A stretch of 27,580 nt of DNA, taken from an uncultured Prevotella sp. (GTDB lineage Bacteria > Bacteroidota > Bacteroidia > Bacteroidales > Bacteroidaceae). Each line of letters begins with the position of its first letter. Position 1 is the first letter of the stretch. The notes beneath the pieces are model-generated. The model saw nothing but the letters and a program-made list of their open reading frames with translations. It was not told where the DNA came from and did not search any database. Below are positions 1 through 8,015 of this stretch, in pieces. Position numbers and translations under genes: made by a program. The stretch covers positions 1 through 27,580 of the forward strand of contig CAJLYG010000021.1 of NCBI GenBank assembly GCA_905210845.1. Reading direction: 5' to 3'.

Positions 1-213
1 TGTTTCTTAGGGTATAGGATTTAAATTCTTGTACGAAATTACGATTAATCTTTGAGACCGCAAAACGTTTTACACTCTTTTTGTGTATTTTAATCATCGT
101 GTCCATTGTGTTCGTTCACATTCTCACAACTCCTTTTCCTATCCTCGCCTCTCCGCCTTCAAGCGACAAGCCTCGTCATTTATCGGAATCACAGAACTTT
201 TCGTGGCTTTTAC

Positions 214-244
214 TTTCCTATCTTTATAGTTTTTACTACCTTTG
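214..244 (+). promoter_or_regulatory. Bacteroidetes-type promoter upstream of a small ORF
   Basis: The -7 box TACCTTTG (237-244) matches TAnnTTTG exactly. A TTTC lies 19 nt upstream (214-217), one base off the -33 TTTG. Transcription would start near 251, just ahead of the ATG at 265. It probably drives the small ORF and perhaps the dehydrogenase gene, since no other promoter match was seen before 438. Confidence 0.5.
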
Positions 245-264
245 CACTGTATTTCATCGAAGAT

Positions 265-354
265 ATGAACAAGAAACAGATACTTCTGATCAACGACATA
301 CGCCAGATTCGCGACCGTGCCCTCAGGAGAATCAGACAGTATTCCCATCGATAG
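265..354 (+). CDS. possible 29-aa basic small protein
   Basis: This ATG-to-TAG reading frame gives 29 residues, starting MNKKQILLIND and ending RRIRQYSHR. It is rich in Arg and Lys and could form an amphipathic helix. No family is recognised. Support for expression comes from position: the ATG sits about 14 nt after the predicted start of the 214-244 promoter, with a GAAG stretch a few bases upstream. The frame is also open upstream of the promoter, but that part cannot belong to this transcript. It could be a real small protein, a leader peptide for the dehydrogenase 84 nt downstream, or chance. Bases 1-213 hold nothing else I can assign. Confidence 0.35.
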   Translation: MNKKQILLINDIRQIRDRALRRIRQYSHR

Positions 355-437
355 TGGTTCCGGTCGCCAGAACACGGTGACCACGATCAGGCACTTCTTT
401 CAATTAGATGATGAAGATATAATAAAGAAAGGAAATT

Positions 438-1394
438 ATGGATCAAGAAAATAACATGACATGGCCCGGTCCGAAAGGGATGATACCGGTGACAAGCGGT
501 CGACCGGATGATGCGAATGTGCATACCCGGCAATACCTCGACCATATTTTGGTAGAAATGCGAGCAATCGATGCAGTCATGCCTGATCTTCGGACGGAGA
601 TCTTCGGGCATTCTTTTGCCAGTCCGTTGATGATGCCTGCCTTCTCTCATTTAAATAAGGTGATGAAGGACGGTCGTAAGCCCATGCTGGAATATGCAGA
701 GGCAGCGCGACAACTCAACATGCTGAACTTCGTGGGGATGGAACCTGACGAGGAATATGAGGATATTGCCGCTGTAGGCGCGAAAACGGTGAGGATTATC
801 AAGCCCTTTGCCGACCATGACAGAATCTTGGAGCAGATCGACTTTGCCGAAAAGCATGGGGCTGTCGCCGTGGGCATTGATATCGACCATGTGCCCGGCA
901 AGGATGGCCAGTATGATTGCCCAGATGGCTTCGCCTTGGGACCCATCTTGTTAGATGACCTTCGCCGGTATGTGGCAGCAGCTCATGTCCCTTTCGTGGC
1001 GAAAGGAGTGCTGTCTGTGCAGGATGCCTTGAAATGCAAGGAAGCAGGATGCAGTGCCGTCCTCGTCTCCCACCATCATGGGCGCATCCCATTTGGCATG
1101 CCACCGGTAGCCATGCTGCCCCAGATTAAGCAGGCTTTGCAGGGAAGCGGAATGGCAGTCTTCTGCGATTGCCATATCGATACTGGTTATGATGCCTATA
1201 AGGCATTGGCAATGGGCGCGGATGCCGTGGCTCCCGGTCGCTCAATCCTGAAACCTCTTCTGAAGGAAGGCAAGGACGGAGTGGTAAGGAAAATCACAGA
1301 AATGCATCATCAGCTCACGGAGCTGATGCTCTATACTTGCGTGAAAGACACCCGCTCCTTTGATCCGTCCGTGCTCCATGTCGGGCAGATCTGA
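438..1394 (+). CDS. alpha-hydroxy-acid oxidizing protein, FMN-dependent dehydrogenase-like
   Basis: This is a 318-residue (beta/alpha)8 protein of the FMN-dependent alpha-hydroxy-acid dehydrogenase / type 2 IPP isomerase superfamily. Visible landmarks are the phosphate- and flavin-binding lysine in PFVAKG (K189), SHHHGR at 211-216 where the family usually has SNHGGR, and the C-terminal flavin-phosphate region KALAMGADAVAPGR (about 255-268). It is shorter than classical lactate or glycolate oxidases (about 350-400 residues) and has no signal peptide, so it is probably cytoplasmic. The substrate-binding arginine usually found in the DGGIRxGxD segment is not obvious; the sequence reads DCHIDTGYD. 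The substrate is therefore unclear. The ATG at 438 follows AAAGGAAA at good spacing. No terminator is seen after it; a 22-bp repeat array begins 27 bp past the stop. Confidence 0.7.
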   Translation: MDQENNMTWPGPKGMIPVTSGRPDDANVHTRQYLDHILVEMRAIDAVMPDLRTEIFGHSFASPLMMPAFSHLNKVMKDGRKPMLEYAEAARQLNMLNFVGMEPDEEYEDIAAVGAKTVRIIKPFADHDRILEQIDFAEKHGAVAVGIDIDHVPGKDGQYDCPDGFALGPILLDDLRRYVAAAHVPFVAKGVLSVQDALKCKEAGCSAVLVSHHHGRIPFGMPPVAMLPQIKQALQGSGMAVFCDCHIDTGYDAYKALAMGADAVAPGRSILKPLLKEGKDGVVRKITEMHHQLTELMLYTCVKDTRSFDPSVLHVGQI

Positions 1395-1420
1395 TACCGA
1401 GACCAGATCCGCCTTGCAAA

Positions 1421-1508
1421 AGGTCACCTATCGTCGTCTAATAGGTCATCTTTTGTAAGGCGAAAGGTCGTCTTTAACAAGGCGAAAGGTCACTTCTTGC
1501 AACGTCGC
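1421..1508 (+). repeat. array of four 22-bp repeats (array 1)
   Basis: AGGTC starts at 1421, 1443, 1465 and 1487, exactly 22 bp apart. The first 9-10 bases of each unit (AGGTCAYCT-like) are conserved; the middle and end vary, with TTGYAAGGCGAA-like sequence shared by units 2 and 3. The array fills the space between the convergent dehydrogenase and GH5 genes. A 22-bp unit is not a multiple of three and no ORF covers it, so it does not look coding. Confidence 0.8.
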
Positions 1509-1521
1509 TGACTATGCCTGC

Positions 1522-2487
1522 CTATTCGTCGTAGACAGTGTTCAACTGTCGTAGGTATTCTCGTGTTTTCCTCCCATACGGTTTGATGACATCGTCTTGC
1601 CATCCCCCACGGGATGCGGCTCTGGGAAGCAGCATCGAACAAGATTCGTTTTTATCGGAGATCGACCACATGATCCAACTGATTCTATTGGCTTCCTCCA
1701 TGTCAATCCATTTCTGCCATTCAGCGTAATCGATCTTCCCGTCACCTGAAGCCTCCGTTGCACCACTCTCGGAAATGAACACTGGAATACCCTGACGAAT
1801 GGCATTCACCACCTTGTCGCGCAGTTCAGCCTTGTGTGTGGCGGCATAAAAATGCACGGTGTACATGATATTTTTGAATCCTTTTAGAGGACTCTTTGCC
1901 ACAAGGTCGATGTCCTGGTCCCAATGAGGGCATCCCACGAGGACAATGTTCTTCTTGTCATACTTGCGGATTTCCTTGATCACTCGTTGGGCATATACCT
2001 TTAGCGTGTCCCAAGAATCGTTTACGGGCTCGTTGTATATCTCATAGATAATGTTTGGATGCTTGCCATATTGATGCGCCATTGCCCCAAAGAACTCTAC
2101 GGCCTGTTGTGTGCACAGCTTATGGGAGTGCCAGTCGATGATGACATAGATGCCGTTGGCGATGGCAGATTCGATGACGGGCTTCATGCATTTTAGAGCA
2201 AACTGGGGATTGTCCAAGTAGTTATCCTCAATCAGGATGCCCATGGCAGCGCGGATAACAGTAGCGTTCCAATCGTTCTTCAACCATGAAACGACCTCTC
2301 GGTTATAAAATCGTGGCCATAGGTTATGCCATCCCAAGCTTACGCCGCGCAATACTACGGGACTACCATTCTCACTGCAGAGCTGGTTGCCAATTACCTG
2401 CAACTGCCCCCATTTCTTAACTGGATCCATCGCGTTGACCGGAAGGAACAGTGTGATCCATGCCAAAATAACTAAAATTCTCTTCAT
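1522..2487 (-). CDS. secreted glycoside hydrolase family 5 (endoglucanase-like)
   Basis: From the ATG at 2487 this is 321 residues. The signal peptide MKRILVILAWITLFLPVNA (1-19) directs export. A GH5 catalytic (beta/alpha)8 domain follows: GVSLGWHN near residue 48, the catalytic acid/base in YNEP (E153), HFY near 212, and the nucleophile in ISESG (E240). The layout resembles cellulase-like GH5 enzymes (subfamily 2-like), so a beta-1,4-glucan or related beta-mannan is a possible substrate, but subfamily cannot be settled by eye. The frame extends to 2583, but that upstream part lies in the promoter at 2581-2611, so the internal ATG before the signal peptide is chosen. It is transcribed away from the sigma/anti-sigma genes and may belong to the same regulon. 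Confidence 0.88.
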   Translation of the reverse strand: MKRILVILAWITLFLPVNAMDPVKKWGQLQVIGNQLCSENGSPVVLRGVSLGWHNLWPRFYNREVVSWLKNDWNATVIRAAMGILIEDNYLDNPQFALKCMKPVIESAIANGIYVIIDWHSHKLCTQQAVEFFGAMAHQYGKHPNIIYEIYNEPVNDSWDTLKVYAQRVIKEIRKYDKKNIVLVGCPHWDQDIDLVAKSPLKGFKNIMYTVHFYAATHKAELRDKVVNAIRQGIPVFISESGATEASGDGKIDYAEWQKWIDMEEANRISWIMWSISDKNESCSMLLPRAASRGGWQDDVIKPYGRKTREYLRQLNTVYDE

Positions 2488-2580
2488 AACGTAATTCTTA
2501 TATTTATCATGATACCTTACCAGCCCAAGGCAATTCCGGGATATGATGTCGTCTGTGCTTGTTGCCAAGGTCTGATTTTG

Positions 2581-2611
2581 CAAAGATACAGCAAATCAGG
2601 AGAAATACAAA
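2581..2611 (-). promoter_or_regulatory. promoter of the GH5 gene
   Basis: Reading on the minus strand, TTTG (2611-2608), 19 nt, then TATCTTTG (2588-2581) match the Bacteroidetes -33/-7 consensus exactly. Transcription would start near 2574, leaving a leader of about 87 nt before the ATG at 2487. Confidence 0.8.
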
Positions 2612-2630
2612 ATAAAACCAGTTTTATTTT
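2609..2630. promoter_or_regulatory. perfect palindrome between divergent promoters
   Basis: Two 10-bp arms, AAAATAAAAC and GTTTTATTTT, flank a CA dinucleotide. The element overlaps the -33 box of the GH5 promoter and lies about 95 bp upstream of the sigma-factor promoter. It could be an operator or an AT-rich activating element; chance is possible because the sequence is AT-rich. Confidence 0.45.
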
Positions 2631-2724
2631 TGTATCCGAGGTGCAGCGTGACTTATGAGAAGATGCAACAAACTGTATGGTAGGGATGAAAGTAACGTTA
2701 TTTCAAGAAATATCCCAAGATAAA

Positions 2725-2756
2725 TTTGTTTATCGGCAGTGGATTTATTACTTTTG
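2725..2756 (+). promoter_or_regulatory. promoter of the sigma-factor gene
   Basis: TTTG (2725-2728), 20 nt, then TACTTTTG (2749-2756) match the Bacteroidetes consensus. The predicted start near 2763 leaves about 38 nt to the ATG at 2801. The housekeeping-type boxes suggest basal transcription of the regulators by the primary sigma factor. Confidence 0.75.
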
Positions 2757-2800
2757 CAGTATCATATCAACGAGTTCAACCAATCAACGATTTAATATCA

Positions 2801-3385
2801 ATGACAGATCCTTTGCTTATAGGAATCAAGAAAGGTGATATGAAGGCATTCAACAGCCTTTATCAGAAATATTATAAGCCCTTATGCTATATAGCCATGC
2901 ACCTGTTGGGGGACATTCTGTTAGCCGAAGAGGTGACGGATGATGTCATGATATATATTTGGCATCACCGTCAAGACATTGAGACAGATTCCCTAAAGAA
3001 ATACCTTGCGGTTTCCGTTCATCGCCGCAGCCTGAATGTTTTACGATCTGTTGGCTATCGGAACGGGCAACATTCCGTTTCGATCACGGCAGAGAACATT
3101 GGTTGGTATTTCTCTTCCCTCTTTGACAGCACTCATCCATTAGGACAGTTGATTGTCCAAGAGATGGAACAGAAAGTCAGTGATACAGTCGGGAGCATGC
3201 CGGAACTGACTAAGAGGATATTCCTGTTAAGTCGCCGTGAGAACAAAAAGTATGATGAGATCGCAAAAGAATGCGGAGTGTCAGTGCCGACAGTCAAATA
3301 CCACATGAAAAAAGCCTTGCAAATATTGTCTGATGCCTTGGGAGAGTTGTTCGTTTTGCTGATTTTAACCCAGGGAATCAGCTGA
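2801..3385 (+). CDS. RNA polymerase ECF sigma factor (FecI-like)
   Basis: This 194-residue sigma-70 family protein has region 2 at about residues 10-75 (AFNSLYQKYYKPL, then the LAEEVTDDVMIYIW segment) and region 4 near 130-180 (MPELTKRIFLLSRRENKKYDEIA, then the helix-turn-helix GVSVPTVKYHMKKAL). It should direct RNA polymerase to PUL promoters once released by its partner FecR, encoded 67 nt downstream. The frame is open back to a TTG at 2726, but that lies in the promoter; the ATG at 2801 begins the family's normal N-terminus. The last residues (LFVLLILTQGIS) form a short hydrophobic tail. ECF sigma/FecR control of SusC/D systems is well known in Bacteroides, particularly for host-glycan loci. 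Confidence 0.92.
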   Translation: MTDPLLIGIKKGDMKAFNSLYQKYYKPLCYIAMHLLGDILLAEEVTDDVMIYIWHHRQDIETDSLKKYLAVSVHRRSLNVLRSVGYRNGQHSVSITAENIGWYFSSLFDSTHPLGQLIVQEMEQKVSDTVGSMPELTKRIFLLSRRENKKYDEIAKECGVSVPTVKYHMKKALQILSDALGELFVLLILTQGIS

Positions 3386-3452
3386 TGTTCAATCGTATAT
3401 GAAAAAAACACGGATTATTTTATCCCTTTTTCTTTAAATTGTGTTGTTATTA

Positions 3453-4487
3453 ATGAGTATGGACAGAGATATTCATGACATAGACAGTTGGATTGTTGCT
3501 ATGGTTGATGGGAGTATTACGGAAGTCGATTTAGCGGCATTAAAGCATTGGACAGATGCTTCAGAAGCAAATCGTGACTATGCCTACAAGCGTGTTCAGT
3601 CGCTGTTTGCCATGGAAGTAGAAGCAAATCCTCATCATATTGATGTCGAGGCAGCATTCCAACGCTTCTTAAGTCGAGTAGAGGATGAGGACACTCAGCC
3701 CTTGGAAGATGGGGAGGAAGCGGCTCTTTTGAGGTCGATACCGTTGTGGATGAAGGTTGTGGTTGCTGCGGCTATTTTCCTCGTGATCCTCATTCCCTGG
3801 GTCAGTTACCATGTGATTACCACCAATGTGGAGTCAAAATTCTCTTCGATTGCCATGGAAGCCCCCGATGGATCACAGTTGAATCTTGTCTTGCCAGATA
3901 GTACGGAAGTCAAATTAAATAGTGGGTCAACTCTTCGTTATTCCCAAGGCTATGGGATTACGGACAGGAATGTCTTTCTTCAAGGGGAAGGATACTTCAA
4001 AGTGAAGCACCAAGAGAAAATGCCGTTCAAGGTATATACCTCTGAGCTAGTTGTAAGCGATTTAGGAACAGAATTCGATGTCCGCAGCTATCAAGACGAT
4101 GATGTGGTGAGTGTCGACCTATTTGCGGGGAAGGCTGGCTTGGACAACCGACTGTCCCATCACGGTGGATATATCCTCCATTCGGGTGATCGTATGATGC
4201 TGGATAAGCGAACTGGTGAGATGAAGTTCTATCGCAACGTTCTTGATGCAGAAGACAGGTCAGAGATGAACGACCTTTACTTTGAGAACATGAGCATTCC
4301 GGAAATTGCCAAGATACTCTCTCGGAGCTATGGGGTCAAAATCGAGGTAAGTCAGCGTCTCAACCATGTAAGGTTCTACGGCTTTTTCAATCGCAAGGAA
4401 GACACGTTAGGCAAGATCCTTCAGTCGATGTCAAACACAGGGCAGATCAAGTATAAACATGACAAAGGCAAATACGTTATGTATTGA
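3453..4487 (+). CDS. FecR-family anti-sigma factor
   Basis: This 344-residue protein has a cytoplasmic N-terminal sigma-binding region (about 1-95), one transmembrane helix (WMKVVVAAAIFLVILIPWV, about 99-117), a periplasmic FecR domain (about 130-225, with the typical GSQLNLVLPDSTEVKLNSGS and QGEGYFKV segments) and a C-terminal DUF4974-type domain (about 265-344, FENMSIPEIAKILSRSYGVKI). It holds the ECF sigma factor inactive until contacted by the STN domain of the SusC transporter. The frame is open from a GTG at 3441; the ATG at 3453 is preferred (3459 is also possible), and no clear ribosome-binding site decides it. It is probably co-transcribed with the sigma gene. Confidence 0.92.
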   Translation: MSMDRDIHDIDSWIVAMVDGSITEVDLAALKHWTDASEANRDYAYKRVQSLFAMEVEANPHHIDVEAAFQRFLSRVEDEDTQPLEDGEEAALLRSIPLWMKVVVAAAIFLVILIPWVSYHVITTNVESKFSSIAMEAPDGSQLNLVLPDSTEVKLNSGSTLRYSQGYGITDRNVFLQGEGYFKVKHQEKMPFKVYTSELVVSDLGTEFDVRSYQDDDVVSVDLFAGKAGLDNRLSHHGGYILHSGDRMMLDKRTGEMKFYRNVLDAEDRSEMNDLYFENMSIPEIAKILSRSYGVKIEVSQRLNHVRFYGFFNRKEDTLGKILQSMSNTGQIKYKHDKGKYVMY

Positions 4488-4530
4488 AAGCCCCAATTAG
4501 ATCAATAATTATTAACTTAAACCTAAAGAG

Positions 4531-4560
4531 ATGAAGAAAAAGAAACCCCCAGACAAATAA
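4531..4560 (+). CDS. possible 9-aa leader peptide MKKKKPPDK
   Basis: This short ATG-to-TAA frame lies in the 213-nt gap before susC. It encodes M-K-K-K-K-P-P-D-K. PPD is a known strong EF-P-dependent ribosome-stalling motif, here after four lysines, and the stop lies 5 nt before an 8-bp hairpin. That arrangement suits a translation-coupled attenuator, but a frame this short could be chance. Confidence 0.3.
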   Translation: MKKKKPPDK

Positions 4561-4565
4561 AAAGA

Positions 4566-4587
4566 GGAAGATACCCCCATATCTTCC
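4566..4587 (+). promoter_or_regulatory. hairpin in the susC leader
   Basis: GGAAGATA and TATCTTCC form a perfect 8-bp stem with a 6-nt loop. Two more outer pairs are possible after one mismatch. It lacks an adjacent T tract; a T6 run occurs only at about 4620. It may be a weak terminator for the sigma-fecR transcript, an attenuator, or an RNA-stability element. Confidence 0.5.
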
Positions 4588-4700
4588 CCTTACCACGATT
4601 CAAATAATCCCTCTCAGGTTTTTTGAATAGAGCGTACAAATTTATGAAAAATACGCCCTTAATAACCTATTTAACGTAGTTATTTACAAATAAACAACTT

Positions 4701-7700
4701 ATGATGAGTCAATTTAACATAAAATCCATTGTATTGGCATCCTGTATGCTTGCTTTCTGCTTCTCAGCTATGGCACAGGTCAGGCGGGTGACGATGACAG
4801 CCAATAACATTACGGTCAAGACAGCCATGGCCAAATTAAAGAAGCAAACAGGATATTCCTTTGTATTCGATGCTAATACTATCAAGAACCTAAAGCGCCG
4901 TATCAATATTTCTGCCCACAATGCTCCAGTTTCAGACGTAGTTGCACAGATCTTACAAGGTGAGGATGTAGAATATGTCATTAGTGGTACCACGATCGCA
5001 GTCAAGAAGAAGGCTGTCCAGCGTCCCTCAACCAAAGAAAAGCCAAATCCAGCGGTTAACGGTCATCAGATAAAGATCACCGGACGTGTAGTTGATGAGA
5101 AAGGTGAGCCTATCATTGGGGCGACGGTTACAGTAAAAGGCACTCATCTGGCAACAATTACCGATGTTGATGGTAATTTCTCGCTGGATGCAACCCCGGG
5201 TAATGAGTTAACAATCTCATATATAGGCTATGCTTCAATAATGACACAACCTGAAAAGGACATGTATGTTATATTGAAGCCAGATATAAAGGTGCTCAGT
5301 GATGTAGTCGTAGTAGGATATGGTACACAAAATCGCCAAGCAATAACAGGAGCTATTGCTAAAGCAGATTTAGATACTTATAATATTGTACCTACTAACA
5401 ATATTATGGAAACTTTAAAGGGAACGATCCCAGGGCTAAATATTGGCGGAATAAATTCAGCCGGTGCTGTAGGTAGTTATTCTATTCGAGGGCAAAATTC
5501 AACAAGTGGAAATACTCCATTAATCGTTGTAGATGGCGCTATTTATTCGGGATCTCTTGCTGACATTTCTTCGGATGACATAGAGTCTTTCTCTGTATTG
5601 AAGGACGCTAGTGCAGCTGCTGTATATGGCTCGCGCTCTGCAAATGGTGTTATCCTTATTCAAACAAAGCGTGGCAGAAGCAAAGATGGAAAGCCTGTTT
5701 TTAATGCAAATATATCGTATGGTATCTCAAATGAATTAAAGCGTCCAAAACTTTATGATGCAAAAGGGTATTTGCAGAGAATTTTGGATATCAGGACTGC
5801 CAATGGTCAAGAGGCTGATCCTGGAAAAATTACGATGTATTTACAGCCAATTGAGCAAAAGAATTATGAGGCTACCTCTGATCATCAAGCAACAATTACT
5901 GACCCATACAGTCTTTTTAGTCAGAACGCATTCGCTTTCAAATCCAATTTAAGTGTATCAAATAGTACAGATAAATTTAACTATTATATTTCCGCAAATA
6001 TAACAAATCAGCATGGTGTTGTTCTGAATGATAACTATAAGAACTTTGCAGGAAGAATTAATGTGTCCTCAAATCTTACAAGTTGGCTAACAACAGGCAT
6101 TAAAACATTTTTTAGCTATCGTGATTATTCTGGTTCTACGCCAGATATGGTTCAAGTTTGTCATACTAGTCCCTATGCTTCAATGAAAGATGAAAATGGG
6201 AATTATTTAGAGTTCCCACAAACCACTACCTCTTTCGAAAGCCCTTATTGGAGTATGGAAACAGCTAATTTAGAGAAATATTATAATCTTGATGCTATTT
6301 TTGATATGACGGTGAAGTGCCCTTGGATAAAAGGTCTATCGTATACAATGACTTTCTCCAATAATCTTCGATTTAGCAGAGATTATTATTTCTATGATGA
6401 GAACACGACAAATGGAATTGGTAAAAATGGAGTAGGTGATCGTCGGCATGGTAAGAACTATAACACTCTGCTTGATAACATTATCAAGTATAATAATACT
6501 TTTGCAAATAAACATAATATAGATATAACACTGCTTTATTCTCGCGAGCGCAATACTTATGATAGTACAGAGGCTTATGCTGAAGATTTCGATAATACGG
6601 TGTTGGGGTATAATTCTTTGGAAGATGGCAAGATACAAAAGACATATTCAGGAGCGGGTAGTAGTGCGGATATTGGCTATATGGCTCGTGGCACATATAC
6701 TTATAACCATAAGTATTCTGTAACAGGTACAGTCAGAAGAGATGGATGTTCTGCATTTAGTAAGAATAAAAAATGGGGGACTTTTGCTTCTGGTGGTTTG
6801 AATTGGAACATAACTAAAGAAGATTTTATGAAGCATGCTGATTTCATAGATAATTTAGCAGTTCGTCTTTCTTATGGCTCTAATGGAAACCAATCAATTA
6901 GTCCTTATAGTACTTTAGCAAAAGTTTCTACTGATAAATACATTTATGCTGGTCAGGATAAATATGCTATTACGCAATATATTTCCTCTTTTGCTTTAGA
7001 TAATCTTGGATGGGAAAAGACTACAGGTACAAATGTAGGACTTGATTTCTCTTTGTTTGGAGAAAGACTGTCCGGAAGTATTGATGCTTATATAACAAAT
7101 ACAAAGGATTTATTGTTTAATTTATCAATACCTTATATTTCAGGTAAGTCATCTATAAAGTCTAATATAGGGAAGATTAGAAATAAAGGCTTGGAGATCT
7201 CTTTGCATTCGCTAAATGTTAAAGGAAAAACTTTTAGTTGGGATAGTGATTTCGCATTTTCCCTGAATAGAAACAAGGTTGTTACCATTCTGGGTGAAGA
7301 CAATGATGGAGATGGAAAAGAAGATGATCTGATAAGTTCTGGCTACTTTATTGGTAGATCTTTAGGTACAATATATACGTATAGAGTCATAGGTATGTGG
7401 CAGCAAAGTGATGAGGATGATGGAACTATTATGCAGGGAATGCGTCCTGGGGATTATAAATTGGAAGATGTTGATGGTGACGGAAAGATCACTTCGGTCA
7501 AAGACCGCCAGTTTATAGGCAAAACAAATCCTAATTTTAGATGGAGCTTAACAAATACGTTCCATTATAAGGAGCTGTCTTTGATGGTTTACATTAATTC
7601 CATTTGGGGTGGCAATGGATATTACTTGTCTGGATCAAATACTCCCTATAGAGATGGCTATTGTAATAACTATAATATTAATCATTATGTATATGATTAT

Positions 7701-8006
7701 TGGACGCCTACGAATACGGATGCCATTTACCCTCGCCCAGATTATAACAAGAATGCAAGATACAAAGGGACGAAGTATTTTGATAGGAGTTTTATTAAGT
7801 TGCAAAAATTAGCTTTGAGTTATGATCTTACTAAGGTTGCAAAGACTGTTGGTTTAAATAAGACAGTTGTAACTTTAAGTGCGGATAATCTTTTAACCTT
7901 TGCTCCGCATTGGCATGGATTGGATCCTGAGACTAATCAAGGTTTAGTTGATAGCGCAGTGCCTTCTATTCGAACATATTTGATGACCCTAATGTTTAAT
8001 TTCTAA
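4701..8006 (+). CDS. SusC/RagA-family TonB-dependent outer-membrane transporter with STN domain
   Basis: This 1101-residue protein imports oligosaccharide through the outer membrane with its SusD partner. The signal peptide ends near A25. An STN signalling domain follows (about 30-102), then a carboxypeptidase-D-like regulatory domain (about 124-195), a TonB-box-like DVVVVGYGTQ segment (201-210), the plug (about 205-325, with SIRGQNS, VVDGAIY and LKDASAAAVYGSRSANGVI) and the beta-barrel, ending in the aromatic MFNF used for barrel insertion. The STN domain is what lets such transporters signal to FecR, matching the upstream pair. Two adjacent ATGs (4701, 4704) are possible starts. Base composition changes inside the gene: the N-terminal 600 bp is mixed, whereas the barrel is strongly AT-rich. 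Confidence 0.96.
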   Translation: MMSQFNIKSIVLASCMLAFCFSAMAQVRRVTMTANNITVKTAMAKLKKQTGYSFVFDANTIKNLKRRINISAHNAPVSDVVAQILQGEDVEYVISGTTIAVKKKAVQRPSTKEKPNPAVNGHQIKITGRVVDEKGEPIIGATVTVKGTHLATITDVDGNFSLDATPGNELTISYIGYASIMTQPEKDMYVILKPDIKVLSDVVVVGYGTQNRQAITGAIAKADLDTYNIVPTNNIMETLKGTIPGLNIGGINSAGAVGSYSIRGQNSTSGNTPLIVVDGAIYSGSLADISSDDIESFSVLKDASAAAVYGSRSANGVILIQTKRGRSKDGKPVFNANISYGISNELKRPKLYDAKGYLQRILDIRTANGQEADPGKITMYLQPIEQKNYEATSDHQATITDPYSLFSQNAFAFKSNLSVSNSTDKFNYYISANITNQHGVVLNDNYKNFAGRINVSSNLTSWLTTGIKTFFSYRDYSGSTPDMVQVCHTSPYASMKDENGNYLEFPQTTTSFESPYWSMETANLEKYYNLDAIFDMTVKCPWIKGLSYTMTFSNNLRFSRDYYFYDENTTNGIGKNGVGDRRHGKNYNTLLDNIIKYNNTFANKHNIDITLLYSRERNTYDSTEAYAEDFDNTVLGYNSLEDGKIQKTYSGAGSSADIGYMARGTYTYNHKYSVTGTVRRDGCSAFSKNKKWGTFASGGLNWNITKEDFMKHADFIDNLAVRLSYGSNGNQSISPYSTLAKVSTDKYIYAGQDKYAITQYISSFALDNLGWEKTTGTNVGLDFSLFGERLSGSIDAYITNTKDLLFNLSIPYISGKSSIKSNIGKIRNKGLEISLHSLNVKGKTFSWDSDFAFSLNRNKVVTILGEDNDGDGKEDDLISSGYFIGRSLGTIYTYRVIGMWQQSDEDDGTIMQGMRPGDYKLEDVDGDGKITSVKDRQFIGKTNPNFRWSLTNTFHYKELSLMVYINSIWGGNGYYLSGSNTPYRDGYCNNYNINHYVYDYWTPTNTDAIYPRPDYNKNARYKGTKYFDRSFIKLQKLALSYDLTKVAKTVGLNKTVVTLSADNLLTFAPHWHGLDPETNQGLVDSAVPSIRTYLMTLMFNF

Positions 8007-8015
8007 TTTAGAATT

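Noticed and set aside
81-380. 99-aa plus-strand ORF near the left edge
   Set aside because: It shows no family resemblance or start signal and overlaps a promoter match and the better-placed small frame at 265-354.
2488-2583. N-terminal extension of the GH5 protein
   Set aside because: The extension would start inside the predicted promoter and would put the signal peptide 32 residues in.
4566-4587. Classical intrinsic terminator of the sigma-fecR operon
   Set aside because: The stem is followed by CCTTACC rather than a T tract, so it is listed only as a hairpin of uncertain role.
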